The position numbers and the translations under genes were made by a program. This document shows, piece after piece, positions 44,216 through 54,902 of a stretch of DNA of 64,000 bases (position 1 is the stretch's first letter; the number at the start of each line of letters is the position of its first letter). Under the pieces are notes generated by a model, which searched no databases, was not told the origin of the DNA, and saw nothing but the letters and a program-made list of their open reading frames with translations. This DNA is from Callorhinus ursinus (Eukaryota > Chordata > Mammalia > Carnivora > Otariidae): NCBI RefSeq assembly GCF_003265705.1, contig NW_020312935.1, positions 2,025,537 to 2,089,536 on the forward strand, given 5' to 3'.

Positions 44216-44849
44216 GTGGGAGCCTATCCTCGAGGGCTCTTAAAGCAGAAGCAATCCTGTCAGCAAAATCCAGAATATTTTCAAAACTCTACTGCACAAA
44301 ATTCGGTTTTTCAACAATGCCCTGTGATAAATACCAAGAATGGAGAGTGAAGGGAAGGGAGGGGGCATCTGCAGACTTAGTATAAAAAGTACTCAAGAGA
44401 CAGACCAACAAATGGCAACACATGAAGCTTATTTGAATCTTGATTTCTCAACAAAGTAACCATAAACATTTACCAGACGACTAGGAAAACTGGAACATTG
44501 ACTTTAAAAAAAAGTGATAAAATACACATAACAAAAAACTTACCATCTTAACCTTTTCATAGAATAAGGTACATTCACATTGTGTAAATATTAAGGCATT
44601 AGTGTGATAATGGTTTTTATATTTGTTTTCAAAAAAAGTGCTTATCTTTTAGAAATACCTACCCTAAAATATTTAGGGATAAAATGATATAAAGTGAGGC
44701 TTTTTTTTTCAAAATAGATGAAACAAGACTGGCTTGTTTTGGTAATGAAGTAATTGTTGAAGCTGGCTAACAGAAGGGTAGAATTCATTAGACTATTCTC
44801 CACACATTTCTGTGGGCTTGGCATTTTTCTTAAGTTTTTAAAAAACTGG

Positions 44850-45021
44850 GGCGCCTGGGTGGCTCAGTAGATTGAGCATCTGCCTTGAGCTCAGGTCATG
44901 ATTTGGGGGTCCTGGGGTTGAGCCCTGTGTCAGACCTCGGCGGGAAGCCTGCTTCTCCCTCATCCTCTCCCACTCCGCCTGCTTGTGTGCTCTCTCTCTC
45001 ATAAATAAATATTTTTTTTAA
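44850..45021 (+). mobile_element. CAN-SINE
   Basis: GGGGCGCCTGGGTGGCTCAG to CTCATAAATAAATATTTTTT. Confidence 0.9.
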
Positions 45022-45343
45022 AAGTTTTTAAAAATTTAATTTCGTGGTGTTTTTTTTTCAAAGTAGTCTACTGTTGATTTTTTACTTGTCCTTTCTTGTC
45101 AATCCTTTTCTGCTCTGCTTCTATTAGTCTATCAGTTCTCACTAGTTTTTTCTGTGATTTCACACATACCTGAAATTTCATTCTGCCTATTTGTTTTCTC
45201 TTTTGGGGGGGGGGCTTCAAATTGTCAGAACCATTAGGCACTTTGAATTGACACCCAAGGGTCTCATTTTCCCAAGCGAGCTACCTGGAACGCGAATGGG
45301 TCTCCCCCCTACTCCATGCCCGTACGGCCCGTTTTGCACTGAC

Positions 45344-45577
45344 CTTGACTGGCTGGCTGATGAAGAGGTTGTGAAGCACTGATAATATCACCGATGTAAC
45401 CCAGCTGGTGGCTTGCTCTTTCGTCAGTTCCAGGCTATAAAGTGCAGAAAAAAGGCTGCAGCCAGGCTAGTGACACCCAGAAAGAGCCAGCAGATGTAAG
45501 TCAACCCTCTGTGCAGGCCATGAGCGATGGGCTTCTTCCCTTCCTCTGGGCTCAGGATGGGGAAACTGGTGCCCTCC
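45344..45577 (-). pseudogene. PKD1L3: PKD1L3 exon, transmembrane helices 4-5, 1-nt deletion
   Basis: It codes SFPILSPEEGKKPIAHGL and the hydrophobic LTYICWLFLGVTSLAAAFF, then in another frame ALYSLELTKEQATSW and LHNLFISQPVK. It is 234 nt against 235 in human. The shift falls in a run of six A on the + strand (45448-45453) where seven are expected. The donor is GTCAGT. Confidence 0.92.
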
Positions 45578-45684
45578 CTTAAGAACAGGTTGAACAGAGG
45601 TTGAAGGAATCATCTGAAAGCCAGTAGCAGCTGAGAGAGAGGGGAAGATTGCAGTGATCAGGGAAGGCCGGTGCCGTGCCTTAC

Positions 45685-45876
45685 TGGGAGGGCCCCTGCT
45701 CTGTGGGAAGAATATGTGTTTCCAAGAGCTCCTGGAGTTTTTGCAGTCGGTGGTGGCATCAAGGACGTCACAAGGCTGGTCGGCCTGGGTGGGACCCAGG
45801 GCACGTAAGTGCGATTGCAGCCACTGCAGAACTCCGAGCAGGTAACAGCAGAGGTGATGCTGGCTTTCAGGAACCA
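45685..45876 (-). pseudogene. PKD1L3: PKD1L3 exon, cytoplasmic loop, 1-nt deletion
   Basis: It begins VPESQHHLCCYLLGVLQWL and, after DVLDATT, continues in another frame with LQKLQELLETHILPTEQ. It is 192 nt against 193 in human, so one base is missing near 45746-45749. The acceptor is TTGTATTTGCAG and the donor GTAAGG. Confidence 0.92.
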
Positions 45877-46491
45877 CTGCAAATACAAGCCAGGGCTCAC
45901 GGAGAGGAACAACTCATTCACTGAGGAGGAGGTTACATTTCCCAGTTCATGGAGGCGTGACCCAATAATTATGACTGTCTTCTCTGGGCATGCTGGTGAA
46001 CTGCTTACAATTTCTAAAATTCTACACTTTGATCCAGAATAATAATAATTTAAAAAAACGCTTTTGATCTAGAAGCAAATAAAAATTTAAGCCTAATTGG
46101 GCTTTTTTCACCAGAACTGCAGTAAGTGCCCAGGGGCGGGGGGGGGGGGTGTTGCAAACTATATTCAAGATTCCATAAATCACCTAATCTTCCTATTCCA
46201 TAAAAGAAAAAGAATGACAAGTCCCAAGAGCTCCCAGCAAAGCAGATGGAGTATGAGGGGGTCTGAACCAGAGGGCATTTTTGTGGGTTCGTCCTTAATC
46301 CTTTACTTTGTATCACCAGATATACTGTCGCAAAAGCTATCAGCTCTATCCTGGAAAGCTTAAGGAAAATGAAAACGAGCAGAAGGTTGTATCTTCCTGT
46401 TGGTTATGCGGAGAGGTAGGAGGGAGTAAGACGCAGGCAAGTGAGTGGGAGGCAGGTAACAGATCAGTTACTAACACCTGCGGAGGTTTAC

Positions 46492-46672
46492 CATTTGCCT
46501 GGTGGGGTCCTGCCTGCTGATGAGAGCCAGGACTCTCCAACTGAGAACAGATGAGGCTGGCTAAAAGCTGTGCCATCTTGTCAATGCTGTGAGACACCCA
46601 TAAAGATTGTTCCCGCTCTGAGAGTAGGTATGTGTTTCTCCTGAGCAGGAATCCCACAGTTTCCTTTAGTTC
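46492..46672 (-). pseudogene. PKD1L3: PKD1L3 exon, cytoplasmic loop
   Basis: It has 181 nt, the same as human. It codes ELKETVGFLLRRNTYLLSE through SQLESPGSHQQ. The acceptor is GTCTACATTCAG and the donor GTAAAC. The frame is open with no defect. Confidence 0.92.
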
Positions 46673-47135
46673 CTGAATGTAGACCCAAGATGAGGAAAGT
46701 CAGTCTGACATTCACCCAGGACCGGGAGCAGTTACAGATGGTAAGGTCGTCTCTTTACTCGGAGAGGCAAATGCTTAGTGGAAAGAACCTCTATTTTTCA
46801 TTTTCTTTCTCCTTTTTCAGAAAGAAGTCACCTCACAGTAGCTTCAAAACTGGTTTTATGAGGGCATACAGAATGAAAGAAGGGACAGTTGGATAAAACG
46901 TCACCCACGAAAACTCAAGAGTGGTACCTTCTGCACTCACACCCAGTCCTCAGAATACATTAAGAAGAGAGACGAGGGCCATGATGCATCATGGCCCAGG
47001 GGACGGGAGTTAGGGAAAAGTTATCAAGGTTAATAGGGCCTGTGAGCCTTCCAGGGGATCGGCTCCACTGGCCTTTCCTACTACACGATGAAGCAGGGCC
47101 CACCATCTACCTATAAAATTAGACACCAAGCTTAC

Positions 47136-47336
47136 CTCAGCCACCTTTGTGAGAGACAGAGGCTCAGAAGTAGCATCTGAGGGGCAGGAGGCTTGGCTGG
47201 GAGGAAAGAGAGGCGGGGGCTCCTGTGGCTGCAACAGCAGGGAGAGGTGGCCCAATTACAAGATTGACGGGGAAGAGAGTGACAGCAGTTTGGATGTTGA
47301 TGATCAGTTGGGACCAGGTCACAGGAAACGGACCCA
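47136..47336 (-). pseudogene. PKD1L3: PKD1L3 exon, transmembrane helix 3, frameshift and acceptor lost
   Basis: The pieces TWSQLIINIQTAVTLFPVNL and QPQEPPPLFPPSQAS lie in different frames. The exon is 201 nt where human implies 200, so one base is inserted near 47247-47253. The expected acceptor is GG (CC at 47337-47338), preceded by a good pyrimidine tract CCCTTCTTCT. The donor is GTAAGC. Confidence 0.88.
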
Positions 47337-47617
47337 CCAGAAGAAGGGCATTACATCAACCTTCATCCTCAAGAGCTGAAGTCACCTGTTATTCCTCTCC
47401 CAGGTTTAGGTATTTACTTGGCAATTTAACCATGATTATCTAAAGATAGGACATCATCATGGACATTATCTAGGGCTACAACATCTAAGGATAGGACCAA
47501 TGTGTTCCCAAGGCTGCTTCACTCAGTGAATGAATGAATGAACGAACTAATGAAGGAGGGTGCACTAAAGTAAAAGGATTACACACCACAAACACCACAC
47601 GTTAGGCTCCTCCATAC

Positions 47618-47818
47618 CTTGCTCATCTCTCTTGGCCCTGGTGCTGCTGCTCCTCCTCCAGAATATAAGGTTGACGACCATGGTGCACAGAAACAATGTC
47701 ATGCAGCAAGTAAGCCTCTGGACTCTCGTAAACTGGTTCCAGGGATGCCGAGGTGGCACTGAGAGCCACAGATGATCCTGGGTGAGCTTTTCTACAATGA
47801 TGGAGGAGAACAGGTGTC
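47618..47818 (-). pseudogene. PKD1L3: PKD1L3 exon, transmembrane helix 2, acceptor lost
   Basis: It codes HLFSSIIVEKLTQDHLWLS through the hydrophobic CCMTLFLCTMVVNLIFW. The frame is open, with one extra codon compared with human. Phase requires the exon to start GACACCTG, but the two preceding bases on the - strand are TG, not AG (CA at 47819-47820 on the + strand). The donor is GTATGG. Confidence 0.9.
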
Positions 47819-48262
47819 CAAGGAGATAAATTAGAACAGGACAGACATGAGTTTTCATCCTGACAGCGTCCTGGACGAAGATGCGGTTTGCCCAGCAACA
47901 AGCTCACAGCAACAACTCAGCCACTATCCAATACCTCTGTAAAGATGCTTTCAAAGGACCTGGCAACGTGATTCTTTTGTGATTTTAGGACACAAGGTTT
48001 CTGAGGATTAGGTTAATTTATATTGTATGAGTTTAATATTAAAAACTGTTTTTTAAAGCTTTCTAAGAGTTTTGATAAATCTTGTGCTCAACAAAAGTTT
48101 GCATCAGGCTTCCACTCAAGATAGTTTGGTAAATTCATACATTGAGCACCTGCTCTACTCCAAATGTGGAGGAACTAGCAATAAGATACAAAAAGAAAGA
48201 ATAAAACATATTGGCTGGGCTTAAAAACAGGATAAATATATCTGAGGAGGAGAAATGGAATT

Positions 48263-48305
48263 CAAAACAAAACAAAACAAAACAAAACAAAACAAAACAA
48301 AAAAA
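48263..48305. repeat. (AAAAC)n microsatellite
   Basis: About eight units of CAAAA in a row, next to a PKD1L3 exon. Confidence 0.95.
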
Positions 48306-48355
48306 CGAACAGAGCTGCAGAGACCTGCAGAACACCACCATTTCCCACCAGTAAC

Positions 48356-48488
48356 TAAAGGAAAAGAGTTCTTTCTTTGAGACTGGCATGAAGACCCGGT
48401 CATGCTCGTGTTCTCCGAGGTCCATGGCCAGCCAACAACTGCATACGAAGTACCATTTCCTTTTACCTGCCATGTCACTGACAATGAC
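48356..48488 (-). pseudogene. PKD1L3: PKD1L3 exon, end of PLAT domain
   Basis: It has 133 nt, coding VIVSDMAGKRKWYFVCSCWL through FMPVSKKELFSF, close to human. The frame is open. The acceptor TATGTAAACCAG is pyrimidine-poor and the donor GTTACT is weak. Confidence 0.92.
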
Positions 48489-48889
48489 CTGGTTTACATA
48501 CCTACGGTAAAATGAAGATAAGTATGTTAGGGGGGCGGGCGCGGCCTGTTGCTGTAATAAGAAGTAATCTTGTGCTGTCAGTTAATGGATTCTTTTCATT
48601 GTGAGGCCAGAACTAAAGAAAGAGACAAGAGCTGATCCAATTTTTCCCTTCCCGACCTCTAAGGGAATTCATGTATCAAAACCAGAAGGCAGACTTCTAT
48701 CACTTAGCAACGCTCCAGTGTATGTATGTATCCCTTCTTTCCTTGTTCAAATGTGCTGGTGCCCTGCCACCTCTTTAAGGAGCCCATCTGCCTCTCTCTT
48801 CTGTCACCAGGGCCTGAGGGGGCGTCCCTGGGGTTGGGGAGTGGTCTTCAACATTCATATTAATGACATCTCATCCTGTTGGGGTCTGT

Positions 48890-49600
48890 AAACCATACAG
48901 TTCAATACATTTCGAGGAATGTAAACACTGTGTAAGTACCACCACCATCAAATTATCACCCCCAAAAGTTCCCTGTGCCCCTTTCCAGTCAGCCCCCGTG
49001 AGGCTCACCCTGGGCCCAGGTGACCACTGATCTGCTTTCTGTCTCTTAGATTGGTTTGCCTTTTTTAGAATTTCATATATGTGGATTCATACTTTTGTGT
49101 CTGGCTTCTTTCACTCTGTAAAATGTTTCTGAGATTCATCCACATCACTGTATGTATCAAAAGACTGTTCTTTTTGTTGGTGGGTAGTATTTCTTTGAAT
49201 GAACACGCTAACATTTGTTTCTTCATTCACCTGATGGACATTCATGCTGTTTCTAGTTTGGGATTACTATTAACAAAGCCTCTATGAATGTATGTGTATA
49301 AGTGTTGGAAAGGACAAGCATTTTCATTTCTCTTGGGTGATTACCTAGGACTGGAATTTCTGGGTCATATGGTAAATGTCTACTTAACTTCACGAGCCCT
49401 GCCAAACTGTTTCTTCACGCGCTGCACCGTTGTGCCTGCCCACCCGTGGTGCGTGAGTTCCACTGGCCTCCAACTTCACCCAAACTCGATTTTGTCAGAC
49501 TTTATTCTAGTCATTCTAGATTAGATGTTCTGTTCTCTCACTGAGGTTTTAATTTGCATTTCTTGATGTCTAGCGACATTCCGTATCTCTTCAGGTGCCC
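48890..49600 (-). mobile_element. Old L1 3'UTR, about 0.7 kb
   Basis: TCTGGCTTCTTTCACTCTGT, TTTCTGGGTCATATGGTAAA and CCAAACTGTTTCTTCACGCG read antisense to L1. Confidence 0.75.
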
Positions 49601-49905
49601 ATTACACGTTACTCAGCTTTACAAATCAAGCTGGAATGATAGTGCACAAGTGCTTTGTAGATGCCTGAACACAGGGGAAACGGCAGGCAAATGCTTAGAC
49701 TTGACTGGCCTAGTGGTCTCGCGTGGCAGGGAGAGACTTGTGTTGCTAACGGTTTCAGGCAGGCTGCATACTCTTTGCAAGTGGGCAACACTCAGCAACT
49801 GATTTGTCTGAGTCCCTGGGCCTTAAACCTTTGGTTCCATTCCATTCTTTTTTCCTAACCCCAATCATCTTGATCCTCAGTTAATGTCATCCTGACTCTC
49901 TCTAG

Positions 49906-50023
49906 GCACCTCCCCTCAGCAGGGAGTCGGCTTCTCCCTCTCCTTCTGCTCCTCCCCTTGCTCGTGTTCTCTCTCTCTCACTTGCTCTTTCTCTCAAATA
50001 AATAAATAACATCTTTAAAAAAA
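49906..50023 (+). mobile_element. CAN-SINE tail part
   Basis: CAGCAGGGAGTCGGCTTCTC to AAATAAATAAATAACATCTT; the head is missing. Confidence 0.85.
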
Positions 50024-50057
50024 ATAGATATTTTTCATGTTTAGAGATACTTCCTTT

Positions 50058-50255
50058 TCTTTTTTTTTTAAAGATGTTATTTATTTGACAGAGAAAGACA
50101 GTGAGAGAGGGAACACAAGCAGGGGGAGCGGGAGAGGGGGAAGCAGGCTTCCCACTGAGAAGGGAGCCCGATGCGGGGCTCGAGCCCAGGACCCCGGGAT
50201 CGTGACCTGAGCCGAAGGCAGAAGACGCCTAACAACTGAGCCACCCAGGCGCCCT
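50058..50255 (-). mobile_element. CAN-SINE with target duplication
   Basis: TTTAAAGATGTTATTTATTT to GAGCCACCCAGGCGCCC; AGAGATACTT flanks. Confidence 0.92.
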
Positions 50256-50552
50256 AGAGATACTTCTCATTTATAACACTTTGGGCAGTCAGTTGTTATT
50301 TGCTCTTTACAATTATGACAACATTAAATGAAAATAAAAGAAAAAATCATCTATCAATTTACCAGCCACACAGAATCATACTGTTAATTCTCCCTGTTTT
50401 TCTCCAGGGTTTCCCCTTTGTAGATGCTTTGAAATTTAAATCTACTAGTCTTTTGTTACGATTTGGCCCAAAGTGTTATTGTTCTGCATCGTGGCAGCAT
50501 GCTGGTCTCACCCCAGAACTGGGGGTCCACAGAGAAGGAAGGACAGGGCCAC

Positions 50553-50747
50553 CTGACACAGGCACTTGCCAGGAAGGGCTGGCCCCCGAGTTGTCGTGCC
50601 AGAGCCGCAGGCCATGCAGCTCCCCCAGGAGGACTGGGTGCTGAGGAGGAAGACGTCCAGTCCCTCTCGCTCAAAGACTGTCTTTTGGGGGTCACAAAGG
50701 TGATGGGGCTCACTCCATCCCTCTGATCCATAAAGGGTGATAACCAC
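50553..50747 (-). pseudogene. PKD1L3: PKD1L3 exon, PLAT domain, with compensating indels
   Basis: It starts VVITLYGSEGWSEPHHLCDP and ends, in another frame, LRLWHDNSGASPSW. It is 195 nt against 192 in human. One base is missing near 50626-50632 and about four extra bases lie near 50555-50566. The frame is restored by the exon end, but about 25 residues between the two sites would be scrambled. Confidence 0.88.
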
Positions 50748-51019
50748 CTAAAACACCACAAGGAAAGATAAAATGCAGGATGTTCTAACATGATCCTTTG
50801 GGTTTATCCGTAAGGGGAAAGAGGGAGACAGAGAGGACTGTACTGGGATGAAGCCTCTGGGGGGCTGCACAAGTACAGTGAGCCATACAGACGTACAGTC
50901 TAGAACCAGGACCCGCGCTCCTAACGTGCTGCCGGTGAACTGGGGCGTCACCAGGTCACAGTGCATCTCGTGCGCCAGAAGACGCAAGGCAAGGAGGGAA
51001 GAGCATTCATTTCACGAAC

Positions 51020-51121
51020 CTTAGCTGTTGTGGTGGCCTTTCTTCGATAGCCAGCAGAGACCTGAGTAAGGTAGTGAAACTGAGAGCTGGGGTCATTATC
51101 GGCCAGGACAGTGACTTTCAC
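51020..51121 (-). pseudogene. PKD1L3: PKD1L3 exon, start of PLAT domain
   Basis: It has 34 complete codons, beginning VKVTVLADNDPSSQFHYLTQ and ending ATTTAK. This is the first strands of the intracellular PLAT domain and is near-identical to human. The acceptor is TTTTCCTACAG and the donor GTTCGT. It is undamaged. Confidence 0.95.
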
Positions 51122-51636
51122 CTGTAGGAAAAGCAGAACCAAGGAGGAGCTTCACCTAAAAAGCAGGAGGATGCACAGCTCCAGCTTTGGCAACTCAATG
51201 GAAAGCAAGGGTGACTGGCGGGTGGTAGGTAAACAAACTAACCTAAGTGATGGAACAGGGGTGAGGGCTGGAAGGCCTGGCCTTATGCTTCCAAAACGAA
51301 ATAGTCACTGAATCCACTGACCAGGTCTTGGGCTTCAAAATCTTTCCACTTCCCTCCCACCCAGGGAGTGTTACTGCACAACACAGAGGATACCTAGTTA
51401 AATGTGAATCTCAGATAAACTATGAATCATTGGGGAGCACACTTAAACTAAAAATGCATTTATATTTATATGAAATTCAAATTTAACTGGGTGTCCTATG
51501 TTTTTATTTACTAAAACTGGCAACTCTACACCCACAGCAACAAAGAAATGGACAGCGTGTATTCTAGAATTTCCAAGGGTAAGAAAACATATGAATAAGA
51601 AATGCGTACAATACAAGCTAAGAAGGGACTGTCATC

Positions 51637-51830
51637 TGGGCGCCTGGGTGGCTCAGTCGGTTAAGCATCTGACACTTAGTTTCAGCTCAGGTCGTGATCT
51701 GAGGGTTATGAGATCAAGCCCCGAGTAGGACTCTGTACTCAGTGCAGAGTCTGCTTTAGTTTCTCTCTCCCTCTGTCCCTCCCCCTGTGCACGTGTGCTA
51801 AGTAAATAAATCCTTAAAAAAAAAAAAAAA
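51637..51830 (+). mobile_element. CAN-SINE
   Basis: GGGCGCCTGGGTGGCTCAG to AAGTAAATAAATCCTTAAAA; GGACTGTCATC / GAGGCTGTCATC flank. Confidence 0.9.
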
Positions 51831-52252
51831 GAGGAGGCTGTCATCGAGGGATTTTTTTGTTGTTCAAAAAAGAGATTCCTTATAGGTTTCTTATACATTG
51901 CAGTTATGTGATATTACCATTTCACTTCCACATAACTTTCATATCCAATGTATAAAGTGAGATAAACTTGCATTTGATTTTGGTTAAGTTCTGTAGATGT
52001 TCTGGATGATTCCTAGCCTAAACGAATCACATGAGGGTTCAACCTCCACTAAAGAAAAAAAAGGAGATAAAGCGTTAAGTTGCTAAGCCCTGAAACAGGA
52101 GATCTGAAGAGAAATTTAAGGGGAAAAGTACCCCTAAATTTCTACACCACATAGTACCACACTACCAGCCTCTTCTGGTCAAGGGATTTTTCCATCTCGT
52201 TCAACACACTCAATACACTATGGAAAAGCTTCTGGAATCAACGTCTTATCAC

Positions 52253-52483
52253 CCTCTGTGTGTCCGCTTCATCCTTTCTCCAAGCCTACACACATGTGAG
52301 TATATAGAATTCTAAAAGGCTGGCCAGCAAAGACACCCCAACAGGGTTGCTGGTCACGCAAAAGAACAGCTTGATCGTGTCTTTAATATTCACCGTCCGG
52401 GGCACAATGAAGAAGTCGCTGCCAAAGTAGGCCAGGTGGTTACAGAGACACTGTGTCCTCAAAACTGTGCTCTGTGGCCCAAC
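52253..52483 (-). pseudogene. PKD1L3: PKD1L3 exon: GPS motif and first transmembrane helix, with nonsense codon
   Basis: It has 231 nt, the same as human. It codes VGPQSTVLRTQCLCNHLAYF (the GPS), DFFIVPRTVNI, then the hydrophobic SLLASLLEFYILT helix. An in-frame TAG at 52286-52288 takes the place of the Trp after the helix (human VVWARKK). The residue after the GPS His-Leu is Ala (52430-52432) where cleavage needs Thr or Ser. The donor is GTGATA. Confidence 0.94.
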
Positions 52484-52689
52484 CTGTCATCAGAATCAAG
52501 ACGTTGATTCTAACCGAACAGAGTGCTAAGGAAGGGACAAACATAAAACACAAACACAGGCAATTTCAGAGAGGGAAAATCGGTGTCCGGGTTGCGTATT
52601 CACTGCTGGAGGTCGCGTACACCGGGGTAAGCAGCGTGGAGAGCGAGCTGGCAGCCTGACTCCTGCCATTCCAGGTCTGAACACTTACC

Positions 52690-53260
52690 CCAGGGGAAGT
52701 CTGCACACGCGCGCAGGGGGATGTGAGAAAGAACGTTTCTGTCGGCATTGTTCTTAACGAAAAAATCGGAAACGACCTGTATGTATATGTCCAGTAACAG
52801 CAGAACATACAAAGTAGAGGGCTACTACTGTATACCAATGGGGGAAACTCTGCAGCAGTTAAAATGAATGAGTTAGAGCTGGATATAGTGACGTGCACAA
52901 ATGCTAAGTGAAAAATACAAGTCAGAGGGGCGCCTGGGCAGCACAGTCGTTAAGCGTCTGCCTTCGGCTCAGGTCATGATCCCAGGGTCCTGGGACCGAG
53001 CCCCGTGTCAGGGTCACTGCTCAGCGGGGAGTCTGCTTCTCCCTCTCCCACTCCCCCTGCTTGTGCTCTCTCTCTCTCTCCCCCCTTCTCTCTGTCAAAT
53101 AAGTAAATAAAATCTTTAAAGAAAAATACAAGTTAAAGAAGGACATGGTACAGATGGTGCCATTTACACAGAGACCAGAAGCGTGCAAAACGACACTCCT
53201 GTATCTATGTTTGTCAGTCCCCCTCCTTGGAACAGCAGCTCACGAGGATGCTATCGTGTC
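52690..53260 (+). mobile_element. Old L1 3'UTR split by a SINE
   Basis: GACCTGTATGTATATGTCCA, AGCAGTTAAAATGAATGAGT and, after the SINE, GATGGTGCCATTTACACAGA. Confidence 0.65.
52923..53120 (+). mobile_element. CAN-SINE inside the L1
   Basis: Target GAAAAATACAAGT at 52910-52922 and 53121-53133. Confidence 0.92.
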
Positions 53261-53405
53261 CGTCTCTGCAATTCTAGTTCCAGACGTGGGCCTGGCATGT
53301 AGGTGATGCCCAGTAAACATGTGCTAGAAGAACGAGGACACATGCCAACCCAGGACAGTGGTCACCCTTTGGTGAGAGGGAGGAAAAAAGACTAAGGGAG
53401 ATACA

Positions 53406-53599
53406 GGGGCACCTGGGTGGCTCAGGTGGTTAAGGGTCTGACTCTTGATTTCGGCTCAAGTTATGATCTCAGGGTCGTGAGATCGAGCCCCGTGTCAGGC
53501 CCCACGCTCAGAAGCGAGTCTGCTTGAGATTCTGTCTCCCCCTGCCCCTCCCCCTCCTCATGCTCTCTAAAATCTTTAAAAAAAAAAAAAAAAAAAAAG
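53406..53599 (+). mobile_element. CAN-SINE
   Basis: GGGGCACCTGGGTGGCTCAG to GCTCTCTAAAATCTTTAAAA. Confidence 0.9.
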
Positions 53600-53772
53600 A
53601 CAGAGGGGATACATAAAGGGCTTTGATTATTCCTGAATGTTTTATTTAAAAAATCTGAACTAAATAGAGCCAAATATTAACTTTGTAATAGAGCTGAACA
53701 GTGTTTAATGTTTTTATTATATTATCCCCTATAACTTTCCATATAACATTTCTTCATAAAAAATATTTTTTA

Positions 53773-53958
53773 GGGGCACCTGGGTGGCTCAGTCGGTTAA
53801 GCGACTGCTTTCGGCTCAGGTCATGATCCTGGAGTCCCGGGATCGAGTCCCACATCGGGCTCCCTGCTCGGCAGGAAGTCTGCTTCTCCCTCCGACCCTC
53901 TTCCCTCTTGTGCTATCTCTCATTCTCTCTGTCTCTAATAAATAAACTTAAAAAATTT
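53773..53958 (+). mobile_element. CAN-SINE
   Basis: GGGGCACCTGGGTGGCTCAG to CTAATAAATAAACTTAAAAA. Confidence 0.9.
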
Positions 53959-54279
53959 AAAAAAATAAATGTGCCTTAACTTCTAAAAAATATATATATA
54001 TATTTTTTAAAATATCACCAGGCAATCAAATGGCAGGTACCAATTCCACGTTTGATGGTGCAGATGAAAAGCTGAAAATACTGTCAGGATGACTGACTGC
54101 TTTCCACGACACAAGGTCAAGTTCTGGGTGCGGGGCTATCTCTTGCCCTGGGAGGAACTCTCATCCTGCTCCCTGCAGCTCTGTTCCTTGCATGGGGTCC
54201 AAGCGCTGCACAGGGCTTCCAGGAGGCAGGAAACCCCCTGGTACCTTTTGTGAGCAGTGGGGTCACTGCTGGCTGAGTC

Positions 54280-54430
54280 TTGCTACTCAAAGTGCTGTCT
54301 CCATGTCTGGGAGCACTGGTATCACCTGGGAGCCTGTTAGAAAGGCAGAAGCTAAGGTTCCACCCTGATTTACTGCAACAGAATCTGCCATTGAACAGGC
54401 TCCCAGATAGAGGATTTGCTAGAGAGGCAC
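54280..54430 (+). repeat. MER5-like hAT element
   Basis: GCACTGGTATCACCTGGGAG and CTGTTAGAAAGGCAGAAGCT. Confidence 0.5.
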
Positions 54431-54736
54431 TGCTCCAGATCTTCCAGAAATCACTGCTGAGGCCATGAACGGTGTCGGTGCCTTCCAGAGCAGTCTTTTC
54501 CCTCTGTTCCCATGTGAATGATCCCCTCTCAGCTCTGTGACAAACAGCCTCATGATTCCCAGAACCTTGCACAACAGTCTTTGTGCAACTGAACCAGGAC
54601 TTAAATCAGATGGGATCGCACATATTCACCATTGTGAAAATGCAGAGTGCCATTTTAAAGTGGGCATATACCTGGAACTAGGTAACAACGTGAAAAGTCC
54701 CCACCTGGCCTGGAGTGTACAAGAATCTGCTAGCTT

Positions 54737-54902
54737 TTTTTTTTTTAAGATTTTATTTATTTATTCATGAGAGACAGAGGGAGAGAGAGAGAAGCAGGCT
54801 CCCAAGGAGCAGGGAGCCCGATGTGGGGCTCGATCCCAGGACATGAGGATCATGACCTGAGCCGAAGGCAGACACTTAACCGACTAAGCCACCCAGGTGC
54901 CT
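54737..54902 (-). mobile_element. CAN-SINE with target duplication
   Basis: TTTTTTTAAGATTTTATTTA to AGCCACCCAGGTGCCTC; CTGCTAGCTT flanks. Confidence 0.92.

Noticed and set aside
45467..45877. 136-residue - strand frame taken as one exon
   Set aside because: It runs through a frameshift and an intron; the two true exons are 45685-45876 and 45344-45577.
46132..46149. G-rich run that could form a quadruplex
   Set aside because: A single unbroken G run in an intron with no other sign of function.
54117..54572. 151-residue open frame on the - strand
   Set aside because: It crosses a MER5-like repeat, has no match to PKD1L3, and lacks splice context.
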